Below, piece after piece: positions 35,761-44,743 of a DNA stretch of 64,000 bases (positions are counted from its first letter, which is position 1; every line of letters begins with the position of its first letter). Under the pieces are notes generated by a model. That model was given only the letters and a program-made list of their open reading frames with translations, made no database searches and was not told the DNA's origin. Both the position numbers and the translations under genes were made by a program. The stretch is from Balneolaceae bacterium (GTDB taxonomy: Bacteria > Bacteroidota > Rhodothermia > Balneolales > Balneolaceae): contig JAFIES010000032.1 in NCBI GenBank assembly GCA_020832415.1, positions 20,568 through 84,567 on the forward strand, given 5' to 3'.

Positions 35761-38700
35761 CTAAGTGCTTTTCAGGTCATTTTTATTACCCAAAATTACA
35801 ATAACACTGCTGCCAATAATAATTACAAAGCCAAGAGACAGAAAGAATATTGCGGTAAAATGATTTTGGCGGGGAAGTGGTGAACTAATATTTCCATATA
35901 GTACAAATGACCCCCATAAATAGGGATCACTATTGGTGTTGTTTAAGTAAGTAAGCCTCGCCTGCCTGAGAGATTCAGCTTTATTCTCACCACTATTTAG
36001 AGATCGGTAAAAGTTAACAGATATTTCGGATGCGGTCTGATCGCGTACAGGCCATAAGTTCATCGATAAACTTTTTGCACCGGCAAATGAGAAAGCCCTG
36101 GAAAATCCAAGTACACCTGAACCCTGCAGATATCCACCGGCACCGGATTCACAAGAACTGAGAAAGATCAGGTCTGCATTTAAATTCATATCGAATAGTT
36201 CGTAGGCATGAATTATGCCATCATATTCGGCGGAAACTTCACCTTTGCTATCATCTGCATAAAGATAAAGTGTGGAGAAAAGCGGGTTTTCATCATTCAC
36301 TTTACTATGAGTTGCTAAATGTAATATTCTGCTGTTTCCGGCAATATTTCTGAAATTTCGTTCTGTGCTTTCATTTCCAATGAAAAAAGTTTTCTTCGAA
36401 AATGCATCAAGTTGTTCGGAACTTTCTACGATCTCTTTTGAGCTGAAGGGCAGGTTTTGGAGAAATGGATGTCCTGCTTCCTGAAAGTTTTCTATGCCAA
36501 ATCCAACCATGTCGTATTCAAAATTACTTTGGCCGGTGTCAGTACCCTGAATGAGTTCAGTGAGTGAGTTTACATAGCTCACGCTGTATTCTTCTATTAG
36601 ATACCTGGCAGATCCATAGCTATGGGGAGTATTTGCCTTTTGCAGCGGCAAGATTTCCAGGGGCAATCTGTAAAACTCTGCGTCAGGGATCATATAAATG
36701 TGTTTTATACCGTCAGGGATGCCATCTTCAAAGAATGTTGTGTAAATATCGTACAGTTTATGCAGATCCGTAGTTCTGTAACCTAAGGTATTAAGGCCAC
36801 TTCGAAGTACATCCAAGTGATTCTCATCGGCGGGATATACATTCATTGTGATTCCAGATCGGGTGATTGAAAATCGGTAAATGTCATCTTCAAAGACTGA
36901 AAAATAGAAGAGTATTTGATCTGACCTCAAAGTTCTACGAAGATTGCCGAAAAGTTGGTCATAGTGGCGTTCACTGTAATTTGGAAAAGCCTGGTTTTGA
37001 AGTCTGTTTCGTTCTGAAATGGCATTGAGCAACTCATTCCCGAGGTAAACTCTCTGTTCACCGGTGGCCGTTTGATATCTGCTTCGAAGTTGTTGAATTC
37101 TTGTGCTGATGTTATAGTCTTCAATTAACTGCTCTTCGGATAGGACTTTGGATTTCAAAAGCGGGTTATTATAAAAACCGGATCTGGAGATATTACGCAA
37201 TTCACCAATTTTTGAAAGTGCTCTTTGGTATTGCCCGGTTTCATACATAAGAGTAGTATGAAGTTTAAAGGCTTCAGTAAACTCATTGTCCATTCTCATA
37301 TGGCCTGTTTGCTGATCAGAACTTTCTCTGAGGTGATCGGTAATATCTGATATCATTGGTGCAGAGAGGCTAATAGCATCTTGAACCTTATTTTTATTCT
37401 GTAGAAGCCGTACTTTAATATTGTTAGCAAGTACTCTGATATTAAAGTACTGTGGCAAATAATCTTCCTCACTGAATTGAAAAAGTAATTGCTCTGCTTC
37501 GTCAAATCGCCCATCTAAAGTCAACATATTCGCGTAACGAATAACTGCTTGTACAAAACTTCTTGAATCTTCCCTTGACGAGGATAATTCCATGGCTTTA
37601 TTAAAGTACTCTTCTGATTTGGCCCATTTTTCCATTAAGAGATAAGTGTCACCAATCTCAACATAGCTCATGAAATTATGCTGATAGTTATTGGTCTCAA
37701 TTGATAAATCAAGAGCATCAAAATAGTACTCTAATGCTTTTTCATAATCTGATTCTACAGTTCTTTTATAAATACCAAGTGAAATGTGGATAGAGGCAAT
37801 ATCTGTAGTTAGCTCATTCACTGTAGCAATTTGTAATGCCTGGCTAAGGTAGTTAAAGGCAAGATCTGTATCGTTTTGGCGCCTGTAGTAGATGAAAAGA
37901 TTTCGTAGAATTGATAATTGCTGACTGTAGTTTTCTTCCTGAGAGGCAATATCAAAGGCATTTAATTGAAATTGAACGTACCTGTCAAACTGGCCCGAGT
38001 TTAAGTAACTTATCGCTAAATTATTGAAGAGAGCCGCTTGATAGCGGGAATCTAGAACAGAATAATCCTGCTCAAATACACTTTCAAATTCTCTAAGAGA
38101 TGCATTCACATTACCTACCCTGAAGAGCAGAAGGGCATAGTCCATTTTGATAGATAGATAATCGTTTAAGTCTCCAATTGTTTTTGAAATGGGTTGAAGA
38201 ATTTCAAGATTTATTTTGATAGAATGTGAGTAATATCCAAGTACGCGTGTTGCATACGAAATGGTGTCAAAAAGGCTTAAAGTGAAAAATGAATCAGGAA
38301 AAGGGTGGCTGTTTGCTAAATCCATTCCAAGTTCATAGACCATTTGAAAGTTATCTAACCTATCGTATCCATAAATGAGAGCTTGTGTTTTAATACTTCC
38401 AGTGACAGGATCTGCTTCAATAACCTCATGCAGATTATCATGCCAATAATCCAAAAGTGCTTTTGCTTCCTGTTCAAGTTCCTGGGGAATTTGAGAGCCT
38501 ATAAATAAATAAATATCATCAACAGTAAATGGCCTGATTTCATAATAGGCTGGCTGGATTGAACTTTTTAGTAATTTATTTGCAACATCGGGGATAAGTT
38601 CAAATATTTCATTCTCTGATTCAAAGAAGGAAATAATTTTTTCTCTTTGAAATCTGCTAGCTTCATGTAACGAATAGTTTAGATAAGTTGGATTTTGAGT

Positions 38701-38919
38701 ATCTAAATACAGTTCAAATAACATTTGACTGGTAACGTCAAAAACTGATTGTCCTGAAACAGCAGCTTTCTCATTTGCTTCATCTAAAACACGCAACCAA
38801 TTTTCAAATATCTCAATTTGATTTTTAGGTTCTGAAGTGTCAGCAAAATCACCTTGAGGTTCTTGTGCCGTACTAATAACAAATGAAAATAATAATGCAA
38901 TTTTTGCAATTATGAACAT
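35761..38919 (-). CDS. Exported TPR-CHAT putative caspase-like protease, C-terminally membrane-anchored
   Basis: A 1052-residue protein. An N-terminal signal segment (FIIAKIALLFSFVISTAQ) precedes many TPR repeats (~200-560), a coiled coil (~590-650) and a CHAT domain (~680-1000). Catalytic His871 is in ILHLATHS and Cys923 in LSSCESGAGG, with SGVLGFSRAFSFAGAKSLSMNLWPV after them. A membrane helix (~1021-1043) ends the protein. CHAT enzymes are caspase-related proteases usually cytoplasmic. Here signal peptide plus C-terminal helix predict an envelope-exposed enzyme (inference). The divergently located sigma factor and a lipoprotein sit upstream. The function in this organism is unknown. Confidence 0.82.
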   Translation of the reverse strand: MFIIAKIALLFSFVISTAQEPQGDFADTSEPKNQIEIFENWLRVLDEANEKAAVSGQSVFDVTSQMLFELYLDTQNPTYLNYSLHEASRFQREKIISFFESENEIFELIPDVANKLLKSSIQPAYYEIRPFTVDDIYLFIGSQIPQELEQEAKALLDYWHDNLHEVIEADPVTGSIKTQALIYGYDRLDNFQMVYELGMDLANSHPFPDSFFTLSLFDTISYATRVLGYYSHSIKINLEILQPISKTIGDLNDYLSIKMDYALLLFRVGNVNASLREFESVFEQDYSVLDSRYQAALFNNLAISYLNSGQFDRYVQFQLNAFDIASQEENYSQQLSILRNLFIYYRRQNDTDLAFNYLSQALQIATVNELTTDIASIHISLGIYKRTVESDYEKALEYYFDALDLSIETNNYQHNFMSYVEIGDTYLLMEKWAKSEEYFNKAMELSSSREDSRSFVQAVIRYANMLTLDGRFDEAEQLLFQFSEEDYLPQYFNIRVLANNIKVRLLQNKNKVQDAISLSAPMISDITDHLRESSDQQTGHMRMDNEFTEAFKLHTTLMYETGQYQRALSKIGELRNISRSGFYNNPLLKSKVLSEEQLIEDYNISTRIQQLRSRYQTATGEQRVYLGNELLNAISERNRLQNQAFPNYSERHYDQLFGNLRRTLRSDQILFYFSVFEDDIYRFSITRSGITMNVYPADENHLDVLRSGLNTLGYRTTDLHKLYDIYTTFFEDGIPDGIKHIYMIPDAEFYRLPLEILPLQKANTPHSYGSARYLIEEYSVSYVNSLTELIQGTDTGQSNFEYDMVGFGIENFQEAGHPFLQNLPFSSKEIVESSEQLDAFSKKTFFIGNESTERNFRNIAGNSRILHLATHSKVNDENPLFSTLYLYADDSKGEVSAEYDGIIHAYELFDMNLNADLIFLSSCESGAGGYLQGSGVLGFSRAFSFAGAKSLSMNLWPVRDQTASEISVNFYRSLNSGENKAESLRQARLTYLNNTNSDPYLWGSFVLYGNISSPLPRQNHFTAIFFLSLGFVIIIGSSVIVILGNKNDLKST

Positions 38920-38988
38920 TGCGCAGATGGTTGCTTATAAGTTAATATCATTAACGCAACATAATAATTTGCAAGATGTATAGAAATA

Positions 38989-39204
38989 TCAATATCTATC
39001 CTGGTAACGGTCGCGTGGTCGCACGTCAATCATATCTTCCTGATCACCGCCCCGGATAAAATCAGGTGCTTCCATATTGATGATCTGTGTGTCGTCTGCG
39101 TTGAACTGAGTATCGGTATCTTCGAGAGTGGCGTCGGTAAGTCCAGCGCAGCCTGCTAAGAGTGTAAAGAAGAGAGCTGTGAGAGTAAGTTTGAGAGTTT
39201 TCAT
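38989..39204 (-). CDS. Small lipoprotein
   Basis: A 71-residue lipoprotein with a clean signal and lipobox (FFTLLAGC, Cys19) followed by an acidic tail with NADDTQIINMEAPDFIRGGDQEDMIDVRPRDRYQDRY. I recognise no family. It lies 69 nt upstream of the CHAT gene in the same direction and is divergent from the sigma factor gene, so the promoter region between 39205 and 39487 probably serves both. A role as exported partner of the CHAT protein is possible but speculative. Confidence 0.65.
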   Translation of the reverse strand: MKTLKLTLTALFFTLLAGCAGLTDATLEDTDTQFNADDTQIINMEAPDFIRGGDQEDMIDVRPRDRYQDRY

Positions 39205-39396
39205 AATGAGTCGAGTTTTTAATTGTTGTTGATAATATTGAGTTTGTAAATAATGAGTGTCAGAGTTATTGCATAGTTTACGTTAGTATGATGCTTGAGA
39301 AAGCAAAATGTTACAATAATTTATAAAATCTAATCATATACATTAAAAATATTTAATATTGATTAAATGTAATATACAAACATAAAATAAATTTAA

Positions 39397-39404
39397 TATT
39401 TTTG
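39397..39404 (+). promoter_or_regulatory. Candidate Bacteroidota-type -7 element before the sigma gene
   Basis: TATTTTTG fits the Bacteroidota -7 consensus TAnnTTTG in the very AT-rich divergent region 39205-39487. A good -33 TTG is not obvious, so the call is weak. The rest of the 283-bp region shows nothing else recognisable. Confidence 0.3.
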
Positions 39405-39487
39405 CCTATAAATTTTTGATTCGTATGTTCCAAGTGAAATTTTTTTAATCTTCAGACAATCCAAGTAGAAAAGAAGGTCGCTGCTTT

Positions 39488-40063
39488 TTGGAAAACAAAA
39501 AATTATCTGCCAGGAATTTTTATGAGTTGGTTAAATCGGGCAATGATTCTGAGATAAATAGAATATCCAGAATAATGGTCAGTAGAATGGCTCTCTATTT
39601 AAGATCGGTTATGCGCGTTGAAGATGAGCTTGCAATGGATTGTGCACAGCAAGCTTTTGAAAACTTTTATGAAAAAATTCTTGAAGATTCCCTGACTGAC
39701 ATTGATAACATTTTTGGATATTTAATTATATCCGTAAAAAATGAATATCTGATGAGATTACGGAGGGAAAAGTTTGAAGTACCGAGTGATTATGCAATGT
39801 TCATTCCCATTCAGGATACTTCTTCAGAAAATATTTTTGAGGTATTGTACAGTAAAGAGAGAGAAAAGAAGCTTGAAAAATGCATTCGTGAATTGAAATT
39901 TAAAAACAGGAAATTTTTTAAGCTGGTTCTTGAGTATATCAATGAAAATGATAAGGAGACAGCTAAGATGATTGGAATGAGCTATTCAAATTTCAGAACT
40001 AAAAAATCAAGAATTATTGATGCTCTAAAAGAATGCGTAAAAAACTCGAACGTTGTCAATTAG
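39488..40063 (+). CDS. ECF-like RNA polymerase sigma factor
   Basis: A 191-residue protein beginning at TTG, with a sigma region-2-like helix set (~20-100: DELAMDCAQQAFENFYEKIL, YLIISVKNEYLMRLRREKF) and a region-4-like HTH near the C-terminus (~145-185: NENDKETAKMIGMSYSNFRTKKSRIIDAL). It is short and divergent, fitting the ECF size class without extra domains. No adjacent gene encodes a standard anti-sigma factor. The nearest candidate is the membrane TPR protein at 34.6 kb. Its end overlaps the convergent RsmI-like gene by 8 nt. Confidence 0.8.
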   Translation: MENKKLSARNFYELVKSGNDSEINRISRIMVSRMALYLRSVMRVEDELAMDCAQQAFENFYEKILEDSLTDIDNIFGYLIISVKNEYLMRLRREKFEVPSDYAMFIPIQDTSSENIFEVLYSKEREKKLEKCIRELKFKNRKFFKLVLEYINENDKETAKMIGMSYSNFRTKKSRIIDALKECVKNSNVVN

Positions 40064-40769
40064 CATGAATCAGAAAAAGGCATGGTTTTTTCTCTATATC
40101 GGGATTGGGTTCCCCATTCCAATCATGCACTTTCTTGGTTTGAATGAACTCATCATCCTGGGTGATATTACTTGCAATGCATAAGCGTGTTGATGGTTGT
40201 AATGTTTTCTTAAGCTGCTCAAAAAGAACTCTGTTTCTGTGAGGAGTTTCCATAAAGATTTGAGTTCTCTTGGTTCGTTTGGATTCATCCTCCAGTCTGG
40301 AAATCTCTTTGATCCGTTCATTTTCGTTAATAGAAAGGTACCCGTGAAACGCAAAACTCTGGCCATTCATACCCGAAGCCATCAATGCCATCAGTATTGA
40401 GGACGGACCAACAAGCGGCACTACCTTTATTCCATTTTCATGTGCCAGCTGTACAAAAAGTGCTCCCGGGTCTGCCACACCCGGAGCCCCTGCTTCCGAC
40501 ATCAAACCTACATTCCCATCGTTAAACAACTGCAGAAAGCTGTAAATTTCATGTTCAGGCGTTTTCTTATTCAAAACTCTGAATGTCAATTGATATTCCG
40601 GAGTTGGATGTTTGATCCACTTCAGAAAGCTGATAGTTGTTTGCGGTTTTTCAACCACAAATTTTGTGAGCTTTTTTACAGATTCAATTGTATGCTCGGG
40701 CAGCACAAAATTCTCTTTTCTTTTACCAATTGGTGTAGGAATTAAATAAAGAGTAGGATTGCTGTTCAT
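40056..40769 (-). CDS. RsmI-like SAM-dependent methyltransferase (tetrapyrrole methylase fold)
   Basis: A protein of ~237 residues with the fold's landmarks: LYLIPTPIGKRKENF near the start, GNVGLMSEAGAPGVADPGALFVQLAHENGIKVVPLVGPSSILMALMASGMNGQSFAFHGYL, and FMETPHRNRVLFEQL. This matches the RsmI family of 16S rRNA 2'-O-methyltransferases, but it is a shorter, divergent relative commonly found beside true RsmI in Bacteroidota, so the RNA target is uncertain. I use the Met at 40767-40769 (MNSNPTLYLIP); the track start adds eight residues. Confidence 0.85.
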   Translation of the reverse strand: MNSNPTLYLIPTPIGKRKENFVLPEHTIESVKKLTKFVVEKPQTTISFLKWIKHPTPEYQLTFRVLNKKTPEHEIYSFLQLFNDGNVGLMSEAGAPGVADPGALFVQLAHENGIKVVPLVGPSSILMALMASGMNGQSFAFHGYLSINENERIKEISRLEDESKRTKRTQIFMETPHRNRVLFEQLKKTLQPSTRLCIASNITQDDEFIQTKKVHDWNGEPNPDIEKKPCLFLIHAN

Positions 40770-40934
40770 ATATATTTGTATTGAAGCCACCAACCGTTCC
40801 GGCTATTGGTTATATTTAAAGATAAGATTGAACGATTTTTGCTTGTTTTTATATTAATTCTGATGCTTTATTAGCCGGAGTCGAGATCTGTATAAAGAGA
40901 TCAGAATGTATACATTGATTTTAAAAATAGTGAT

Positions 40935-41963
40935 ATGTCTATTAAGAAAAGAAAAAAAGATCATGTTGATTTAACGGTAAACAGTGATGTGTTTTATCGA
41001 AAAAGCGCAGGCTTTGACAGGTACGATTTTGTTCATAATGCACTGCCGGAAGTAGGTCTGAATGATGTTACCACAGAGGCAGTGTTCCTGGGTAGAAAAT
41101 TTTCCTTTCCGCTTTTTATCTCATCTATGACGGGCGGCTATTCTGAGGCAGGAGCAATCAATGCACAAATTGCAGAATTTTGCGAAAGAAGAAACCTCCC
41201 GTTTGGAGTAGGCAGCCAGAGAGCAATGCTCGAAGATCCATCAGAAATCGAATCATTTGCGATCGTGCGCGAAATGGCCCCAAATGCTTTTATTGCTGCA
41301 AATATTGGCGGTGCGCAGTTAATAGGTGGCATGGCTCAGCATAAAATCAACCTGTTGGTAGATAGTATCAGGGCTGATGCCGTTATTGTACATCTCAATC
41401 CGCTGCAAGAATTGATGCAGCCCGAAGGCGATATTAATTTCGAAGGGATTGAAACTGGCATTGAGGTACTTGCCGAATCGATCGATCTGCCACTCATCGT
41501 AAAAGAGACAGGTGCAGGTATCAGTAAAAAATGCGCTGAAAGATTACTTAGCAGGGGAGCAAAGGTAATTGATGTATCAGGAGCAGGGGGAACAAGCTGG
41601 GCGAAAGTAGAAAACCTCAGAGAGCGGCAGAAAAATCCTTTGCACCTGTTTGATGATTGGGGAATACCCACCGTGGATTGCATTACAGGAGTGAATGAGT
41701 TAAAAATGAATTACCACTTTGAAATGATTGCATCGGGTGGGATTCGTACCTCCTTCGATATCGTGAAGTCAATTGCTTTGGGTGCTGATTTTACAGCAAC
41801 GGCGCAGCCCATCATAAAGACACTTGTTGATGACGGACCGGAAGCACTGGATACATTACTGGATCGCTGGCAAAACGAGACGGCCATTTTGCTAACTCTG
41901 TTGGGATGCAGGCATATAAAAGAGGTAACGCAGGCACATCTTATTGAACGTTCATTGATTTAA
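40935..41963 (+). CDS. fni: Isopentenyl-diphosphate delta-isomerase, type 2
   Basis: A 342-residue FMN/NADPH-dependent isomerase interconverting IPP and DMAPP. The signatures are FLGRKFSFPLFISSMTGGYSEAGAINAQIA, GVGSQRAMLEDP, the substrate/FMN loop HLNPLQELMQPEGDINF, IVKETGAGIS, VSGAGGTSW and ASGGIRTSFDIVKSIALGAD. All are characteristic of type 2 (not type 1) enzymes. Length is normal. rtcB follows after 10 nt in the same direction; no functional link is known. Confidence 0.96.
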   Translation: MSIKKRKKDHVDLTVNSDVFYRKSAGFDRYDFVHNALPEVGLNDVTTEAVFLGRKFSFPLFISSMTGGYSEAGAINAQIAEFCERRNLPFGVGSQRAMLEDPSEIESFAIVREMAPNAFIAANIGGAQLIGGMAQHKINLLVDSIRADAVIVHLNPLQELMQPEGDINFEGIETGIEVLAESIDLPLIVKETGAGISKKCAERLLSRGAKVIDVSGAGGTSWAKVENLRERQKNPLHLFDDWGIPTVDCITGVNELKMNYHFEMIASGGIRTSFDIVKSIALGADFTATAQPIIKTLVDDGPEALDTLLDRWQNETAILLTLLGCRHIKEVTQAHLIERSLI

Positions 41964-41973
41964 ACATATAATT

Positions 41974-43128
41974 ATGCAGAGAGTAATTAACTCGGAGCGT
42001 ATACCCATTAAGCTCTGGCTGGATTCAATGGAAGATGGCGCTCTTGAACAGGCCAAAAATGTGGCAAATTTGCCATTTGCATACAAACATGTTGCGATAA
42101 TGCCCGATTCTCATCAGGGTTATGGTATGCCTATTGGCGGCGTTTTTGCCGCTGACGGATGTATTGTGCCCAATGCTGTAGGGGTGGATATCGGGTGCGG
42201 AATGTGCTCACTTCGAACCAATTTGGAGCAGGCCGAAACCACAGATCTGAAAAAGATAATGAGCACTGCCCGTAAATTGATCCCGGTTGGGTTTAATCAT
42301 CATAAAGAGAGACAACCGTTGGAATGGATGCCCGGGATAAAAGGAGATCTTCCAATTACTGAACAGGAGTTTGAGAGTGCTTGCTATCAAGTGGGTACGC
42401 TTGGTGGCGGAAACCATTTTATAGAACTTCAGAAAGGGTCGGATGGGTTTATCTGGATTATGATCCATTCCGGCTCACGAAATATCGGGTTTACAGTTGC
42501 AAAACATTACAATCAAAAAGCAAAAGAGTGGAATGAAAAGTGGTTTTCGAATTACACAAGAGATCTCGCTTTTTTCCCGGCCGGTTCTACTCTGTATGAT
42601 CTCTATAAAGCAGAAATGGAGTACTGTATCGAGTTTGCTCTGGCAAACAGAAAGCTGATGATGGAGCGGATGAAAGAGAGTATTCTTGAGGTTTTTCCGG
42701 ACACTCAGTTTTCTGATTTCATCAACAAACCGCACAACTTTGCATCAGAGGAGGAGCACTTTGGCAAAAACGTAATCATCCACAGAAAAGGTGCTACACG
42801 GGCAAGGCTGGGAGAACAAGGAATGATTCCGGGCTCCCAGGGAACTCCATCATATATTGTGAGAGGTTTGGGCAGCAGAGATTCCTTTGAGTCATGCTCG
42901 CATGGAGCAGGGCGTATTATGAGCAGGAATGAGGCTAGGAGAACACTTGATCTGGAAAAAGAGAAGCAGCAACTGGAGGAATCGGGTATTGTGCACGCGA
43001 TACGAAACAAATCCGATCTGGATGAGGCACCAGGATCGTATAAGGATATCCGAGAAGTAATGGAGCTTCAAAAAGATCTTGTGGCGATCGAAATAGAACT
43101 TTCACCCCTTGCAGTAATCAAGGGATGA
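41974..43128 (+). CDS. rtcB: RtcB RNA-splicing/repair ligase
   Basis: A 384-residue 3'-phosphate/5'-hydroxyl RNA ligase. Metal and guanylate sites are seen in order: MPDSHQGYGMPIGGVFA, VGVDIGCGM, GTLGGGNHFIEL, IHSGSRNIG, HRKGATRARLGEQG and SCSHGAGRIMSRNEA (the guanylated His). This shorter RtcB2-type form is common in bacteria, often without archease; none is seen nearby. It is likely a stress-induced RNA repair enzyme. It is preceded closely by fni. Confidence 0.96.
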   Translation: MQRVINSERIPIKLWLDSMEDGALEQAKNVANLPFAYKHVAIMPDSHQGYGMPIGGVFAADGCIVPNAVGVDIGCGMCSLRTNLEQAETTDLKKIMSTARKLIPVGFNHHKERQPLEWMPGIKGDLPITEQEFESACYQVGTLGGGNHFIELQKGSDGFIWIMIHSGSRNIGFTVAKHYNQKAKEWNEKWFSNYTRDLAFFPAGSTLYDLYKAEMEYCIEFALANRKLMMERMKESILEVFPDTQFSDFINKPHNFASEEEHFGKNVIIHRKGATRARLGEQGMIPGSQGTPSYIVRGLGSRDSFESCSHGAGRIMSRNEARRTLDLEKEKQQLEESGIVHAIRNKSDLDEAPGSYKDIREVMELQKDLVAIEIELSPLAVIKG

Positions 43129-43141
43129 AAGTGTAATAGCA

Positions 43142-43933
43142 TTAAAGCTTTGCTGCGTCCTCTGCCAGAGAAATGACGGCATCTCTGTAGAGTGAACTTG
43201 GATTATATCGAAACACTGCACCTTCAATAGTGCCTGTTATATTTTTGAAATGTGCCAGGTAGTTGGCCACAGACAAAATGTTGTTATGCATGCTGAATAT
43301 ATCATCACCAACCCACCATCTGTTTATCGAGTAGGGGATGAACTGCGCGAATGACATCGCTCCGGCATAACTTGATTTAAGTTCAAAAACGTCGATTCCT
43401 TTGCGCTCTGTAAACTTAACGAGCTCTTCAAGCTGTGCCCTGGCAAAATCGGCCCGGTAATCTTCGTTGTACATAGATACATAGACCCTGAGTGGATTAA
43501 AACTGCCGACATTCCGGCCAAAATCTGACTCTACACCTATAATCGCGGCGATTACATGACGTGGAATATCGTAGGTTCTCTCAGCCTCTTCCATGGATTC
43601 CAGATGGGTTTCAATGAATCCGGGGATACGATTTAGTTTATCCTGGTAGCCAAGAATTCGCTTATACTCTTCAAGTGTTGGAGTTCTGCGTTCTGCAGAG
43701 TTTCTGAAGCGATTACCAATACTGTCGTATAGCTCAAAGCGCGGATCTTCAATTAATGATTTAAGATCCAGATTTTGAGATTCGAAATGCTGGACCAGAG
43801 CGGCAATCCGGTCAGATGAATCACTTGAACTGAATTCAGATGATTTATCGGTTTGCAGCCCTTTCGACTGAACTGTTTGAAATGCAAAAAGTAATAGAAA
43901 TAGTACTGTAAAAGATGATAATAGTTTACGCAT
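43142..43933 (-). CDS. Lytic murein transglycosylase, MltB family
   Basis: A protein of ~263 residues with a signal peptide (LSSFTVLFLLLFAFQTVQS). The catalytic domain contains HVIAAIIGVESDFGRNVGSFNPL, where the Glu in GVESDFG is the expected catalytic acid, then YAGAMSFAQFIPYSINRWWVG and ANYLAHFKNITGTIEGAVFRYNPS. It cleaves peptidoglycan glycan strands in the periplasm. I use the Met at 43931-43933 because it starts the signal peptide; the track start adds 16 residues upstream. Confidence 0.88.
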   Translation of the reverse strand: MRKLLSSFTVLFLLLFAFQTVQSKGLQTDKSSEFSSSDSSDRIAALVQHFESQNLDLKSLIEDPRFELYDSIGNRFRNSAERRTPTLEEYKRILGYQDKLNRIPGFIETHLESMEEAERTYDIPRHVIAAIIGVESDFGRNVGSFNPLRVYVSMYNEDYRADFARAQLEELVKFTERKGIDVFELKSSYAGAMSFAQFIPYSINRWWVGDDIFSMHNNILSVANYLAHFKNITGTIEGAVFRYNPSSLYRDAVISLAEDAAKL

Positions 43934-44155
43934 GGGGTTACCTCTTTGTGGGGTGTAGATTTGAATTCCTATTGATACCAAAAAAATGGCGCGTAGTCAA
44001 TTGAAAGCAGAGGAATATTTACGTTTTTGAACCACTTTCAGAAAAAAATTCGTGTATAGTTAAGAATGGGTCATTCAAATTTTGAATCTTTGAAGTTTGA
44101 TGAACATATTTACCGCAACTCAAATTAAATCCAAAATCACTAAAGAATTTACTGC

Positions 44156-44647
44156 ATGAGAACACTTAAATTTGCATTTATACTAACAATCGGACTTTTC
44201 ATTTTTGCCACTTCGCAGGCTGAGGCACAGCGGATAACAGCCGGTGGCGGTGTGGGATATGGAAGTAAATCAGAAAATGTAAACTTTCAGGTAAATGCGT
44301 ATTACAGGTTGCCAACACTACCTTTACGAATTGGTGGTGATGTGGGCTTTGCCAAACCCCAGGACAATGTAACAGAAGTCGAGTCGAATATTAATGTTCA
44401 TTTTATGGCGGTTGATACGGAGCTATTAAGCCTCTATACAATTACCGGTCTTAACGTACTGTATTCACGTTTTTCTGCAGGTGATATCTCCGAATCTGAT
44501 ACAGATACCGGATTTAATCTTGGTGCCGGTGCTGAAATTGACCTTGGATTTGGCAGAGGGTTTGGTGAAGCTAAATACATTGTAGGCAGCGAACGCGATG
44601 AACAGTGGATCTTAGGAGCCGGTGTCAGAGTTAGCCTTTCGAATTAA
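44156..44647 (+). CDS. Small outer membrane beta-barrel protein
   Basis: A 163-residue protein with signal peptide (FAFILTIGLFIFATSQAEA) and an eight-strand-type barrel pattern: RITAGGGVGYGSKSENVNFQVNAYYRL, INVHFMAVDTELLSLYTITGLNV, GAGAEIDLGFGRGFGEAKYIVG and a final ILGAGVRVSL. It resembles opacity/OmpW-like porins of unknown role. A strong terminator follows. Confidence 0.75.
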   Translation: MRTLKFAFILTIGLFIFATSQAEAQRITAGGGVGYGSKSENVNFQVNAYYRLPTLPLRIGGDVGFAKPQDNVTEVESNINVHFMAVDTELLSLYTITGLNVLYSRFSAGDISESDTDTGFNLGAGAEIDLGFGRGFGEAKYIVGSERDEQWILGAGVRVSLSN

Positions 44648-44667
44648 TCCTTATTTACATTAATATT

Positions 44668-44709
44668 GAAGCCCGTTCTGCAGATGCAGTTCGGGCTTCT
44701 TTTATTTTA
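44668..44709 (+). terminator. Rho-independent terminator
   Basis: Stem GAAGCCCG / CGGGCTTC (44668-44675 and 44692-44699) with an inner CTGCA/TGCAG stem, followed by TTTTATTTTA. It ends the outer membrane barrel transcript. Confidence 0.9.
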
Positions 44710-44743
44710 GCCTGCAGGATAATTCTGAAAATGATAGGTATTG

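Noticed and set aside
36564-37124. ORFs inside the CHAT gene
   Set aside because: Short shadow frames within a continuous 1052-residue gene.
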